Shown here in pieces: positions 1-7,730 of a DNA stretch of 62,844 bases (position 1 is its first letter; every line of letters begins with the position of its first letter). The notes under the pieces were generated by a model, which saw only the letters and a list, made by a program, of their open reading frames with translations, was not told where the DNA came from and made no database searches. Source of the stretch: Alphaproteobacteria bacterium (lineage in GTDB: Bacteria; Pseudomonadota; Alphaproteobacteria; Sphingomonadales; Emcibacteraceae); assembly GCA_020446675.1 (NCBI GenBank), contig JAGREE010000070.1, positions 20,376 through 83,219 of the forward strand, written 5' to 3'. A program made the translations under genes and the position numbers.

Positions 1-756
1 CTTTATGTCAAAGGATATAAAGAACAGCATCCTGATGTTGTCATCCTGCAAAATCAGATCAAAGCACTGCAAGACCAGCTTGTTGAAGAAAAAGAAGGAC
101 TGGCAAAAGCCATGAATGATGGCGATACATCTGCGCTTTCTTCCATGGACGGCCTCAGACCAAATCCGCTGTTTGATCAGCTAAGCATCAAACTGGTTGA
201 TATTGATGGCGAAATGGCCAAACTTGAAGCCCGTAAATCACAAAAAGAAACTGTTGTAAGCAATCTTCTGGCTCTTTCACAGCGTGTGCCTGAAGTTGAA
301 GCTGAAGAAACAAGACTAAACCGTGACTATGATATTCTGAAAGAAAACTATAACAGACTTCTCAGCAAGCGTGAAGAAACACGTATGTCACAGGTTCTTG
401 AAGATACCTCTCAGGGCATCAATTACAGCCTGATTGAGCCAGCGACAATGCCAACGTCGCCAGCCAGCCCGAACCGTCTGTTCCTGGTGGTTGTCAGTAT
501 GGTTGTCGGAATAATTGCCGGAAGTGGTGTGGCGTTCATTATGAACCAATTCCACAGTACTTTCTCTTCGGAGCAGAAACTTCGCGATGTCTTTAATTTG
601 CCAGTTCTGGGAAGCGTATCTGCGATTTTATCGAAGCAGGATGAAATTCTGCGTAAACGTAGCATGGTTGCGTCCTCTGTCATGTTTGGAGGGCTGTTCG
701 TTGCTGGTGTCTTTGTTTACATAATTCTCGAACGAATGAACGCTAGTGTAGTTTAA
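1..756 (+). CDS. XrtA-system polysaccharide chain-length determinant, C-terminal part (5' truncated)
   Basis: The reading frame is already open at base 1, so this gene is cut by the window edge; 251 residues are visible. It looks like the C-terminal half of a Wzz/Wzc-type inner-membrane co-polymerase that sets exopolysaccharide chain length. Visible parts are a long periplasmic coiled coil rich in Glu, Lys and Leu, a Pro-rich stretch (PTSPASPNR) before a transmembrane segment (LFLVVVSMVVGIIAG), a cytoplasmic loop, and a second transmembrane segment near the C-terminus. It is followed after about 20 bases by the tyrosine autokinase that normally works with it. The assignment to the exosortase A-associated subfamily rests mainly on the five genes downstream, which form the usual XrtA/EPS set. 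Confidence 0.85.
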   Translation, partial: LYVKGYKEQHPDVVILQNQIKALQDQLVEEKEGLAKAMNDGDTSALSSMDGLRPNPLFDQLSIKLVDIDGEMAKLEARKSQKETVVSNLLALSQRVPEVEAEETRLNRDYDILKENYNRLLSKREETRMSQVLEDTSQGINYSLIEPATMPTSPASPNRLFLVVVSMVVGIIAGSGVAFIMNQFHSTFSSEQKLRDVFNLPVLGSVSAILSKQDEILRKRSMVASSVMFGGLFVAGVFVYIILERMNASVV

Positions 757-777
757 CTTTTTAAAGAAGATTTGAAT

Positions 778-1728
778 ATGAACGTGAACGAAAAAAAGAA
801 AACAAAGGAAAGCCTTGTTGAGCGGGCTGCGAGAAAACTTGCAGACAATAAACAGGCCCCTGACATTCAGTCTCAGACAAAAGCAGCGAATGGCGAACTT
901 GTTAAACCGGCCAGTTATAGTGTTCGGGAAAATAAGGTAGAACCTACATTGAAGCGTGAAGAGACGTCCCGGGAAAACCTGAAAGAGATCAATCCTGCTA
1001 TCAAAATTGATCATGACCGGCTTAACGAGAAAAATATTCTGACCCTGAATAATGATAATGTTCTCGTTGCGGAAGAATTTCGCCTGATTAAAAGAAGTCT
1101 TCTGATCAATGCTTTCACGGGTGGTGAAAATGCCATTGAAAACGGTAATATTATTATGGTAACCAGCTCGCAGCCGGACGAGGGAAAAACATACTGTGCC
1201 CTTAGTCTTGCCCTTAGTATGGCTAAGGAAAAAGACCTGAATGTGCTTCTGGTTGATGCGGATGTTGCCAAGCCGGATGTTATGAACACAGTGGGTGTAA
1301 AAGGTGGTAAAGGTCTGATTGATGTTATCGGGGATGACAGTATTGATCTTGCCGAATGTATCTTGAAAACCGACATTAAGAATTTGAGTATTCTGCCAGC
1401 GGGTAAGAAACATTCATTTACAACCGAACTTCTGGCCAGTGAAAAAATGGGTAACCTGATTGATGAACTTGCTCAGCGCTATCATGACCGTGTAATTGTA
1501 ATTGACAGTCCGCCGGTTCTGGCCAGCAGTGCATCATCAGTGCTTGCGATGCATGTGGGACAGATTTTATTTGTTGTTGAAGCTGACAGAACTTCTGAAG
1601 AAGAAGTCAAGGAAGCGCTGCAGTTGATCAAAAATTGTAAAAATATTAATCTGATTCTCAATAAGGCTCAGATCCATACCGGAAATAAGAGATTTGGTTC
1701 ATATTACGGTTACGGGTATAATCAATAA
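778..1728 (+). CDS. XrtA-associated tyrosine autokinase
   Basis: BY-kinase (Wzc/CapB-like cytoplasmic kinase) that autophosphorylates on C-terminal tyrosines and regulates polysaccharide polymerisation or export. From the chosen ATG it has 316 residues: a charged N-terminal region, Walker A (SSQPDEGKT, about 130-138), Walker A' (VLLVDAD, about 156-162), Walker B (VIVIDSPP, about 239-246) and a terminal Tyr cluster (SYYGYGYNQ). An in-frame TTG lies 6 bases earlier, but the AAAGAAGA ribosome-binding sequence at about 762-769 is correctly spaced only for the ATG at 778. It lies between the chain-length protein and the outer-membrane protein in what looks like one operon. Confidence 0.9.
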   Translation: MNVNEKKKTKESLVERAARKLADNKQAPDIQSQTKAANGELVKPASYSVRENKVEPTLKREETSRENLKEINPAIKIDHDRLNEKNILTLNNDNVLVAEEFRLIKRSLLINAFTGGENAIENGNIIMVTSSQPDEGKTYCALSLALSMAKEKDLNVLLVDADVAKPDVMNTVGVKGGKGLIDVIGDDSIDLAECILKTDIKNLSILPAGKKHSFTTELLASEKMGNLIDELAQRYHDRVIVIDSPPVLASSASSVLAMHVGQILFVVEADRTSEEEVKEALQLIKNCKNINLILNKAQIHTGNKRFGSYYGYGYNQ

Positions 1729-1762
1729 TAAAGATAATAAGAACTGTCAGGACACTATAACA

Positions 1763-3193
1763 ATGAAAAATAAAGTCGGAACAGCCATTGTAACAGCGGC
1801 ATTAGGAGCCCTTGGGAGCACATCAACATCATATGCGGCAGACTGGCAAATTACGCCTTATCTTAACGTTGCCGAGATTTATACGGATGACGTAAATCTT
1901 GATGCTGCGTTTGCGCAGAGTGACTTTGTGACACAGACCACAGTTGGAACAAGAATTGATACGACAGGCCCGAGGTTCAACCTTAATCTGGATTACGGAC
2001 TTACCCATTTATTTTATCCGAGCCTGCAGGGTGATAAGGATGAATTCCGTCATAACCTACAGGCAACGGCGGGATCAGAACTGGTCCGGGATTTTGTATT
2101 TATTGATTTTAATGCAGCGATGACTGAACAGTTTATCGACCGTAGAGCGGCTTTCTCCACAGTCAGCCTTGCGCGGACAACAAACAGGGGTACTTTATCG
2201 ATTATTGATGTTTCACCATATACGGTAAACAGGGTTAACGGTAATTTTGCCACGCTGACAAACAGATACAGATATAGTTATATCGATCTGTCCAGAAATA
2301 TAACACTAACCGGCATTGATCTTGGTGAATCATCAGCTCAATTTCATGAAGTGTCTTCAACATTGGCCAGTGGCACCAGATTTACAAAATTTACCTGGAG
2401 CTGGGCCAACTCTTTCCGCCGGGAAAGAGGAAGTAACACAACGGACAATGATATTTATACATCACTGATTAGTGGTGATTATCAATGGACAAGACAAATT
2501 GCCTTCATTGGACAAATCGGATATCTGAAAAGAAACTCTGATTTTGCCGGCGGGACATTCTCCGGTGCCATCTGGCGTGCTGGTGGTCGATTGACACCAG
2601 GTCCGAGAACCGTGCTGACCGCGACTTATGGTAAAGAGTTTTACGGAAATACTTTCAATTTCTCAGGAAGTTACCGACTGACTGACCGAATTGATCTCAC
2701 CGTGAACTATTTTGATCAATACAGATCATTTCAGGATATTGCCCTTAACAACGTAATTAATGGGGATAATAATCCGTCTGTTCCCGTTCAGCAGGATGTT
2801 ATCAACAATAACTTTAACAGGCAAAAGCAGTGGAATGCGGGCATTGTCGGTGTTAGAGGACGTTCAACAATTGCTTTAAGTGCAAGTTATTCCAAAAATA
2901 CATCCAATGATGTCGCATCGACATATATTCGCCGTGCTGTCGGTATTGACTGGACAAGACGATTAAGCCCAAGGTTATCGTTTACTGCTGCGGCCAATCT
3001 GATGGAAGATGACTTTTTCACAGATCCGGGCAAGGATCTGTTCATCGCCTATAACGGCAGGTTTGATTATACACTTTCCCAAAATATAACAGGGACAATC
3101 GAGTATATTCATACGAAACGTAATCAGTTGCTTTTTAACTATGTTCCACGCATGTCAAATTATGTTAGTGTCGCCATTGGTGTTACTTTCTAG
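1763..3193 (+). CDS. PEP-CTERM/XrtA-associated outer-membrane beta-barrel protein (TIGR03016-like)
   Basis: Predicted outer-membrane protein of 476 residues, probably helping exopolysaccharide cross the outer membrane. The chosen ATG gives a classic signal peptide (MKNKVGTAIVTAALGALG, cleavage after SYA or YAA). The frame extends upstream but would add 23 residues and hide the signal peptide. The mature part is rich in alternating aromatic and polar beta-strand segments and ends in hydrophobic VAIGVTF, a typical C-terminal outer-membrane barrel signature with a terminal Phe. An AGGA lies about 10 bases before the start. The family name comes from position in the XrtA gene set and the overall pattern. 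Confidence 0.85.
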   Translation: MKNKVGTAIVTAALGALGSTSTSYAADWQITPYLNVAEIYTDDVNLDAAFAQSDFVTQTTVGTRIDTTGPRFNLNLDYGLTHLFYPSLQGDKDEFRHNLQATAGSELVRDFVFIDFNAAMTEQFIDRRAAFSTVSLARTTNRGTLSIIDVSPYTVNRVNGNFATLTNRYRYSYIDLSRNITLTGIDLGESSAQFHEVSSTLASGTRFTKFTWSWANSFRRERGSNTTDNDIYTSLISGDYQWTRQIAFIGQIGYLKRNSDFAGGTFSGAIWRAGGRLTPGPRTVLTATYGKEFYGNTFNFSGSYRLTDRIDLTVNYFDQYRSFQDIALNNVINGDNNPSVPVQQDVINNNFNRQKQWNAGIVGVRGRSTIALSASYSKNTSNDVASTYIRRAVGIDWTRRLSPRLSFTAAANLMEDDFFTDPGKDLFIAYNGRFDYTLSQNITGTIEYIHTKRNQLLFNYVPRMSNYVSVAIGVTF

Positions 3194-3201
3194 GAATAAA
3201 C

Positions 3202-4275
3202 ATGTATTCAGAATTTTATAATTTAACTGGTAAGCCGTTTCAGTTAACGCCTGATCCGAACTTTTATTTTGACAGCAGCACGCACCATAAAGCGATGGCT
3301 TATCTGTCCTATGGTATCAGCCAGGGTGAGGGGTTTATTATTATTACCGGTGAAATCGGGTCTGGTAAAACAACCCTGGTCGGGCGGCTTTTGCAAAGTC
3401 TTGATCCGGCCGAATTTGTCACGGCCAAAATTGTAACATCACAACTTGATGCGGATAATATCCTGAAAATGGTGGCCGCGGCCTTTGGTATTGATATCAA
3501 AGTCACTGATAAGGCAATTATGATCACTGAAATTGAAAAATTTTTGCGTAATAATAATAAAATGGGCAAAACCACATTGCTTCTCATTGACGAAGCACAG
3601 AATTTGACGACACAGGCCCTTGAAGAGCTTCGTATGCTGTCCAATTTTCAGGAAGGCAATAAGGCGCTCCTTCAGAGCTTTCTGGTCGGGCAGCCTGAGT
3701 TTCGTGATAAATGGGCCTTTGATCCGGCACTGGAACAATTGCGACAACGGGTTATTGCCACTCATCACCTGTCACCAATGTCAGCTGAGGAAACAAAAGA
3801 ATATATTGAACACCGTCTCAGCCTTGTTAACTGGCAAGGGAATCCTGCATTTTCAGAGGACGGTTATGCAGAGATTTTTAAATATTCCGGCGGCGTTCCC
3901 CGTAAGCTAAATACACTTTGTACCCGTTTGCTGCTTTTTGGTGCAATAGAGGAACTCGAGGTTATTGACGGGGACGTGGTTAAAGAGGTTCTTGAGGATA
4001 TGGAGCAGGATAATTATGCCGCTTCAGCAAGCGCAAGACTGGCGCAGAATGGCACGCTTGGATCAAATGGTAACAGCAATGGTTCCTATAATACAGGAGC
4101 TCAAATCAATATTTCGGAAGAAGCTATTGAAGAAGCCAAGGAAGCAGGACTGACAGCCTCTGCCGAGCTAATGAAGCTCAGAAAGCGTGTGGTACGTCTT
4201 GAAAAGAATATCAAAATTCATGATCGGACCATTAAAGGGACCATCGGAATAGTGGAAGATTTGCTAGACGCTTAA
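3202..4275 (+). CDS. XrtA-associated ExeA/GspA-like AAA ATPase
   Basis: 357-residue cytoplasmic ATPase of the ExeA/GspA type, standard in XrtA/EPS loci (TIGR03015-like); its exact role is unknown. It starts MYSEFYNLTGKPFQLTPDP, the typical N-terminus of this family. Walker A is GEIGSGKTT (about 50-58) and Walker B is LLLIDEAQN (about 126-134), followed by the AAA C-lid (GGVPRKLNTLC). After residue 270 come a Gly/Asn/Ser-rich linker and a short charged coiled coil. It lies 8 bases after the barrel gene with AGGAA spaced 6 bases from the ATG, so it is probably co-transcribed. Confidence 0.9.
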   Translation: MYSEFYNLTGKPFQLTPDPNFYFDSSTHHKAMAYLSYGISQGEGFIIITGEIGSGKTTLVGRLLQSLDPAEFVTAKIVTSQLDADNILKMVAAAFGIDIKVTDKAIMITEIEKFLRNNNKMGKTTLLLIDEAQNLTTQALEELRMLSNFQEGNKALLQSFLVGQPEFRDKWAFDPALEQLRQRVIATHHLSPMSAEETKEYIEHRLSLVNWQGNPAFSEDGYAEIFKYSGGVPRKLNTLCTRLLLFGAIEELEVIDGDVVKEVLEDMEQDNYAASASARLAQNGTLGSNGNSNGSYNTGAQINISEEAIEEAKEAGLTASAELMKLRKRVVRLEKNIKIHDRTIKGTIGIVEDLLDA

Positions 4276-4298
4276 TTCAAGAGAGGATCGGAATTATT

Positions 4299-5192
4299 AT
4301 GGCCTCACCAGCGCCGGCTATATCAGAAGAAAAATCAGTGCACCAATCATCTGCCATTATCAATGCTATGACCGTTGATGTGGAGGATTATTTTCATGTT
4401 GGCGCGTTTGAAAATGATATCTCAAGGGATGACTGGGATAATCTGCCATGCAGGGTTGATAGAAATACTAGAAAAACTCTGGACCTTTTTGGCGCTCATG
4501 GCATCAAGGCAACCTATTTTGTACTTGGATGGGTCTGTCAGCGTTATCCAGAGCTGATCAGGGAAATTCATAAACAAGGTCATGAAGTGGCCAGCCACAG
4601 CATTGGCCACCACCGTGTGACCGACCTTTCCCGCAAGGAATTTGTCGAGGATATTACAACTTCAAAAAAACTGCTTGAAGATACAATCGGCGCGGCGGTC
4701 ATTGGCTATCGTGCCCCAAGCTTTTCAATCGGGGAACGAAATATCTGGGCGCTGGATTGTCTGAAGGAAGCCGGGTATCTGTATAGTTCCAGTATTTATC
4801 CGATCCGTCATGATCATTATGGTATGCCGAACGCGCCACGTTTTGCTTTTAAACCGATTGACGGCAGTGAATTTCTGGAAATGCCGGTGACAACATTTGA
4901 ACTCATGAATAAGAAATTCCCGTGTGGTGGTGGGGGCTATTTCCGGCTTTTGCCCTATGGCTTATCAAAAATGGCTATGGACAGGGTGAATAATCGGGAT
5001 CGTCAGGCCTGTATATTTTATTTTCATCCATGGGAAATTGATCCTGACCAGCCAAGACAGGAACAGGCCGGTTTCAAATCAAGGTTTCGTCATTATACAA
5101 ATCTTGAAGTTATGGAAAGCAAGATTGAACAATTGCTGCATGATTTCAAATGGGGCCGTATGGACGATATTTTCCTAAAGGGAAATGTATAA
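4299..5192 (+). CDS. XrtA-system polysaccharide deacetylase (NodB-like, DUF3473)
   Basis: 297-residue CE4-family deacetylase, expected to remove acetyl groups from the exopolysaccharide in the envelope. The metal and catalytic motifs are visible: VDVEDYF (about 26-32) with the catalytic Asp, ASHSIGHH (about 98-105) supplying two metal-binding His, the GYRAPSFSIG motif, and a C-terminal HPWEIDPDQPR motif typical of the XrtA-linked subgroup. There is no clear signal peptide, as in other members of this subgroup. GAGAGGA precedes the ATG by about 11 bases. The TAA stop is immediately followed by the GTG start of the FemAB-like gene. Confidence 0.92.
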   Translation: MASPAPAISEEKSVHQSSAIINAMTVDVEDYFHVGAFENDISRDDWDNLPCRVDRNTRKTLDLFGAHGIKATYFVLGWVCQRYPELIREIHKQGHEVASHSIGHHRVTDLSRKEFVEDITTSKKLLEDTIGAAVIGYRAPSFSIGERNIWALDCLKEAGYLYSSSIYPIRHDHYGMPNAPRFAFKPIDGSEFLEMPVTTFELMNKKFPCGGGGYFRLLPYGLSKMAMDRVNNRDRQACIFYFHPWEIDPDQPRQEQAGFKSRFRHYTNLEVMESKIEQLLHDFKWGRMDDIFLKGNV

Positions 5193-6230
5193 GTGATTGA
5201 AATTAAAAGTTTAAATATATTGGCCGACTGCACGGACTGGGATCGTTATGTGATGATGCATGATAGAGGAAGCGTCTTTCACCTTTCGGCCTGGGGGCGG
5301 AGTGTCAATAAAAGTATGGGGCATGATTATTATTACCTCTATGCTGAAAAGGATGGAACCATTTGTGGTGTTCTGCCGCTTATTCACATTAAAAGCCGGT
5401 TGTTTGGCAATTCGCTTGTATCTGTCGCGTTTTCTGTTGGTGGTGGGCCGTTATTTGATGATCCTGAAACGCTCAAGCTTTTGGATGAGCATGCAAAAGA
5501 AATTGCTGACGATCTGGCCGTTGATGCAATGGAGTATCGTCAGGTCCAAAGATGTCATGATGACTGGCCGATCAAGGCGGAAACATATTCCGTTTTTCGG
5601 AAAAATTTAAGCGCGGATAACGAAGAAAATATGCTTTCTATTCCACGCAAACAGCGGGCTATGGTGCGAAAAGGCATTAATTTCGGCTTGACTTACGATA
5701 TCGATGATACGGTCGACAGGCTCTATCATCTTTATTCAACCAGTGTCCGCAATCTCGGCACACCGGTATTTCCGAAATCATTATTTAAAGCATTAAAAGA
5801 TGAATTTAAGGATGACTGCGAAATTCTCACAGTATGTTCACCGGATGGAAATGCCATTTCAAGTGTCATGAGCTTCTATTTCAAAAATGAAATTATTCCC
5901 TATTACGGTGGTGGTGGGGTAGATGCACGCACCTATGCGGCCAATGATTTTATGTATTGGTCCGTGATGGAACACGCAGTAACGTCGCGCGGTGTTACCC
6001 TGTTTGATTTTGGACGAAGCAAAAATGGCACCGGAGCCTTTAATTTCAAGAAAAACTGGGGATTTGATCCAACACCGCTTGAATATGAATATTATCTTAG
6101 GGAAGGGGACGAAATCCCCGAAGTTAATCCACTGAACCCCAAATATCAGTTAATGATTAAAACCTGGCAAAAGCTTCCGTTAGCGGTGGCCAACTTTGTA
6201 GGGCCATTCATTGCCCGCTCGCTTGGGTGA
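5193..6230 (+). CDS. FemAB-family XrtA/PEP-CTERM-associated protein
   Basis: 345-residue GNAT-fold protein of the FemAB/MurJ-ligase-like superfamily found in XrtA exopolysaccharide loci (TIGR03019-like). FemAB enzymes transfer amino acids from aminoacyl-tRNA; the activity of this subfamily is not established. The C-terminal half has the FemAB pattern: conserved GGGGVDARTYAANDFMYW, then FDFGRSKNGTGAFNFKKNWG. Translation starts at a GTG directly after the deacetylase stop, with AAAGGGA about 8 bases upstream, which suggests translational coupling. It is the last gene of the EPS block; exosortase itself and the glycosyltransferases must lie upstream of the window. Confidence 0.88.
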   Translation: MIEIKSLNILADCTDWDRYVMMHDRGSVFHLSAWGRSVNKSMGHDYYYLYAEKDGTICGVLPLIHIKSRLFGNSLVSVAFSVGGGPLFDDPETLKLLDEHAKEIADDLAVDAMEYRQVQRCHDDWPIKAETYSVFRKNLSADNEENMLSIPRKQRAMVRKGINFGLTYDIDDTVDRLYHLYSTSVRNLGTPVFPKSLFKALKDEFKDDCEILTVCSPDGNAISSVMSFYFKNEIIPYYGGGGVDARTYAANDFMYWSVMEHAVTSRGVTLFDFGRSKNGTGAFNFKKNWGFDPTPLEYEYYLREGDEIPEVNPLNPKYQLMIKTWQKLPLAVANFVGPFIARSLG

Positions 6231-6249
6231 TCATCCCTGAATTAAATGA

Positions 6250-6507
6250 TTACTGATCAGATTGATTTTTCCCGGCAGCGGGAAGAATATTTTCCATATT
6301 AGCAGCGTCATCAGCACTGGGTTCGTTCTTAGCGGTAATGGTTGAATTTCCACTATCGTCGTCACCCTTTAGTGTTGCAAACGACGTAAAGGCAAGAGCC
6401 CATCCCAGCATCGCACATATGATCCAGGCAAACACAGACATTCTGGCGGATAATTTGGATGAATCATTGTCAAAAATCTGTTTTTTATCTCTCATTTCGA
6501 GTTCCAT
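6250..6507 (-). CDS. small single-pass membrane protein, unknown function
   Basis: About 86 residues with one hydrophobic segment (FAWIICAMLGWALAFTSFATL) between a charged N-terminus and an acidic, Asn/Ser-rich C-terminus, so probably a bitopic inner-membrane protein with the tail outside. The start is uncertain: ATGs at 6507 and 6495 are both possible, and a TTG at 6522 extends the frame. A GGA lies 7 bases before the 6495 ATG. It is convergent with the FemAB gene (19-base gap). A CtrA-type site lies 54-69 bases upstream of the 6507 start. I do not recognise the family. Confidence 0.6.
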   Translation of the reverse strand: MELEMRDKKQIFDNDSSKLSARMSVFAWIICAMLGWALAFTSFATLKGDDDSGNSTITAKNEPSADDAANMENILPAAGKNQSDQ

Positions 6508-6832
6508 AGTATTAACACCCAATTTTGTTTATTTTTTTGTTTAAGTATTAACGAAAATGGTTAACAGCCCATTAACTATGATTCATATTCATTTGCTTAT
6601 TGTATATTTATTGTTATTTTTCAATAGCTTATAAGATAAACCATATGTTAACTATATTTGTTAATTAAAATTAACCATACATATTAATATCTTAATTGCA
6701 AGCATTTCTTAATGCTAACAGTTAGAAGTATGGCATAAGTGTATATAATAATGGATAAAAGTGGCCAATTGATGGCGTTTATTTTTTGATTTTTATATGG
6801 TTAATATCACTTTTAACCCGATAAAATGCATA
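6508..6832. other. AT-rich intergenic region with many TTAAC/GTTAA motifs
   Basis: I see no gene here. The stretch is strongly AT-rich and carries repeated TTAAC or GTTAA words (near 6548, 6560, 6572, 6647, 6660, 6671, 6800 and 6814), far denser than elsewhere in the window. One pair matches the CtrA consensus and is listed separately. The rest could be half sites or simply reflect composition. Confidence 0.5.
6561..6576 (+). promoter_or_regulatory. candidate CtrA-binding site (TTAA-N7-TTAAC)
   Basis: TTAACAGCCCATTAAC fits the alphaproteobacterial cell-cycle regulator consensus TTAA-N7-TTAAC exactly. It lies 54-69 bases upstream of the small membrane protein gene that ends at 6250. Binding itself is inference. 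Confidence 0.45.
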
Positions 6833-6867
6833 AGGACTGCGCTGATTATTTCTTTCAGAGCAGTCCT
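6833..6867 (-). terminator. stem-loop downstream of phoB, probable terminator
   Basis: AGGACTGC at 6833-6840 pairs with GCAGTCCT at 6860-6867. An inner CTGA/TCAG pairing extends the stem across one mismatch, with a 9-base loop. It begins about 35 bases after the phoB stop. On the minus strand it is followed by a moderately T-rich stretch rather than a clean T run, so termination strength is uncertain. Confidence 0.5.
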
Positions 6868-6901
6868 AACTTTTGGGAGGGGTAATTTTTATTGTTTCAA
6901 T

Positions 6902-7591
6902 TTATATATTTGTATCAAGGGAATAGCCGGCGCTGCGAACAGTACGGATAATATTTTTCTTGTTCCCGTCATTCAGGGCTTTTCGGAGGCGGCGGATATG
7001 AACATCAATTGTTCTGGCTTCCACATAAATATCATTGCCCCAAACCATATCAAGTAGCTGTTCTCGGGAAAACACCCTTTGCGGATTTTCCATAAAGAAT
7101 TTCAGGATATTAAATTCAGTGGGGCCAAGGTGAATAGGCACGCCATCACGACAGACTTTTCTCATGGACAGATCCATTTCGATGCCGCCATATTCAAGCG
7201 ATTGTTCACTGAGTGCCGGTCTGATGCGTCGGAACATGGCTTTAATCCGAGCGATCAGTTCCTTGGGCGAAAATGGTTTGGTGATATAGTCATCGGCTCC
7301 GGTGTCAAGGCCGCGGATGCGGTCATTTTCCTCGCTGCGGGCTGTGAGCATGATAACCGGTGTGTTGCGTGTGTTTTTATCACGACGAATGCGTCGGCAG
7401 ATTTCAATGCCGGATAAATTCGGCAGCATCCAGTCCAGAAGAATGAGGTCCGGTGTATTTTCAATGGCACTCAGTAATCCCTGTTCGCCATCAACTTCTA
7501 CTATAACATCATAACCTTCTGATTCCAGATTATATCTGATAAGTTCGGTCAGGCTTGCGTCGTCTTCAACAAGAAGAATTTTTGCAGACAT
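6902..7591 (-). CDS. phoB: phosphate regulon response regulator PhoB
   Basis: 229-residue OmpR/PhoB-family response regulator. The receiver domain (about 1-120) shows the acidic pair in VEDD, phospho-acceptor Asp53 in LLLDWMLP, Thr83 and Lys105 (TKPF). The C-terminal winged helix (about 130-229) includes LGPTEFNILKFFMENPQRVFSREQLL and EARTIDVHIRRLRK, characteristic of PhoB. It follows phoR on the same strand with 139 bases between them, and that gap contains two PHO-box matches, so autoregulation by phosphorylated PhoB is likely. No pst or phoU genes are in the window. Confidence 0.93.
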   Translation of the reverse strand: MSAKILLVEDDASLTELIRYNLESEGYDVIVEVDGEQGLLSAIENTPDLILLDWMLPNLSGIEICRRIRRDKNTRNTPVIMLTARSEENDRIRGLDTGADDYITKPFSPKELIARIKAMFRRIRPALSEQSLEYGGIEMDLSMRKVCRDGVPIHLGPTEFNILKFFMENPQRVFSREQLLDMVWGNDIYVEARTIDVHIRRLRKALNDGNKKNIIRTVRSAGYSLDTNI

Positions 7592-7644
7592 ACTTTAATA
7601 CTCTGTCAATCGGTTTCTTTTACGGTGACTGTATGCCATTTTAT

Positions 7645-7662
7645 TGTTACATTAATATGACA
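7645..7662 (-). promoter_or_regulatory. PHO box 2 upstream of phoB
   Basis: On the minus strand this reads TGTCATATTAATGTAACA, close to the PhoB-binding consensus of paired TGTCA/TGTAACA repeats with AT-rich spacers. It begins 53 bases upstream of the phoB start and lies exactly 33 bases (about three helix turns) from the other copy at 7678-7695. Confidence 0.7.
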
Positions 7663-7677
7663 TCTAGCCAATATAAT

Positions 7678-7695
7678 TGTTACAAAAATATGACA
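7678..7695 (-). promoter_or_regulatory. PHO box 1 upstream of phoB
   Basis: On the minus strand this reads TGTCATATTTTTGTAACA, an 18-base match to the PhoB-binding pattern that differs from the neighbouring copy only in the AT spacer. Tandem boxes in the phoR-phoB gap suggest a PhoB-responsive promoter for phoB alone. Confidence 0.7.
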
Positions 7696-7730
7696 GGGGG
7701 ATGGGCTTTGTTCTTCCTGCCAAATTCCAT

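Noticed and set aside
628..1413. Minus-strand open frame over the tyrosine kinase gene
   Set aside because: Covers Walker motifs of the true kinase on the other strand and has no recognisable fold.
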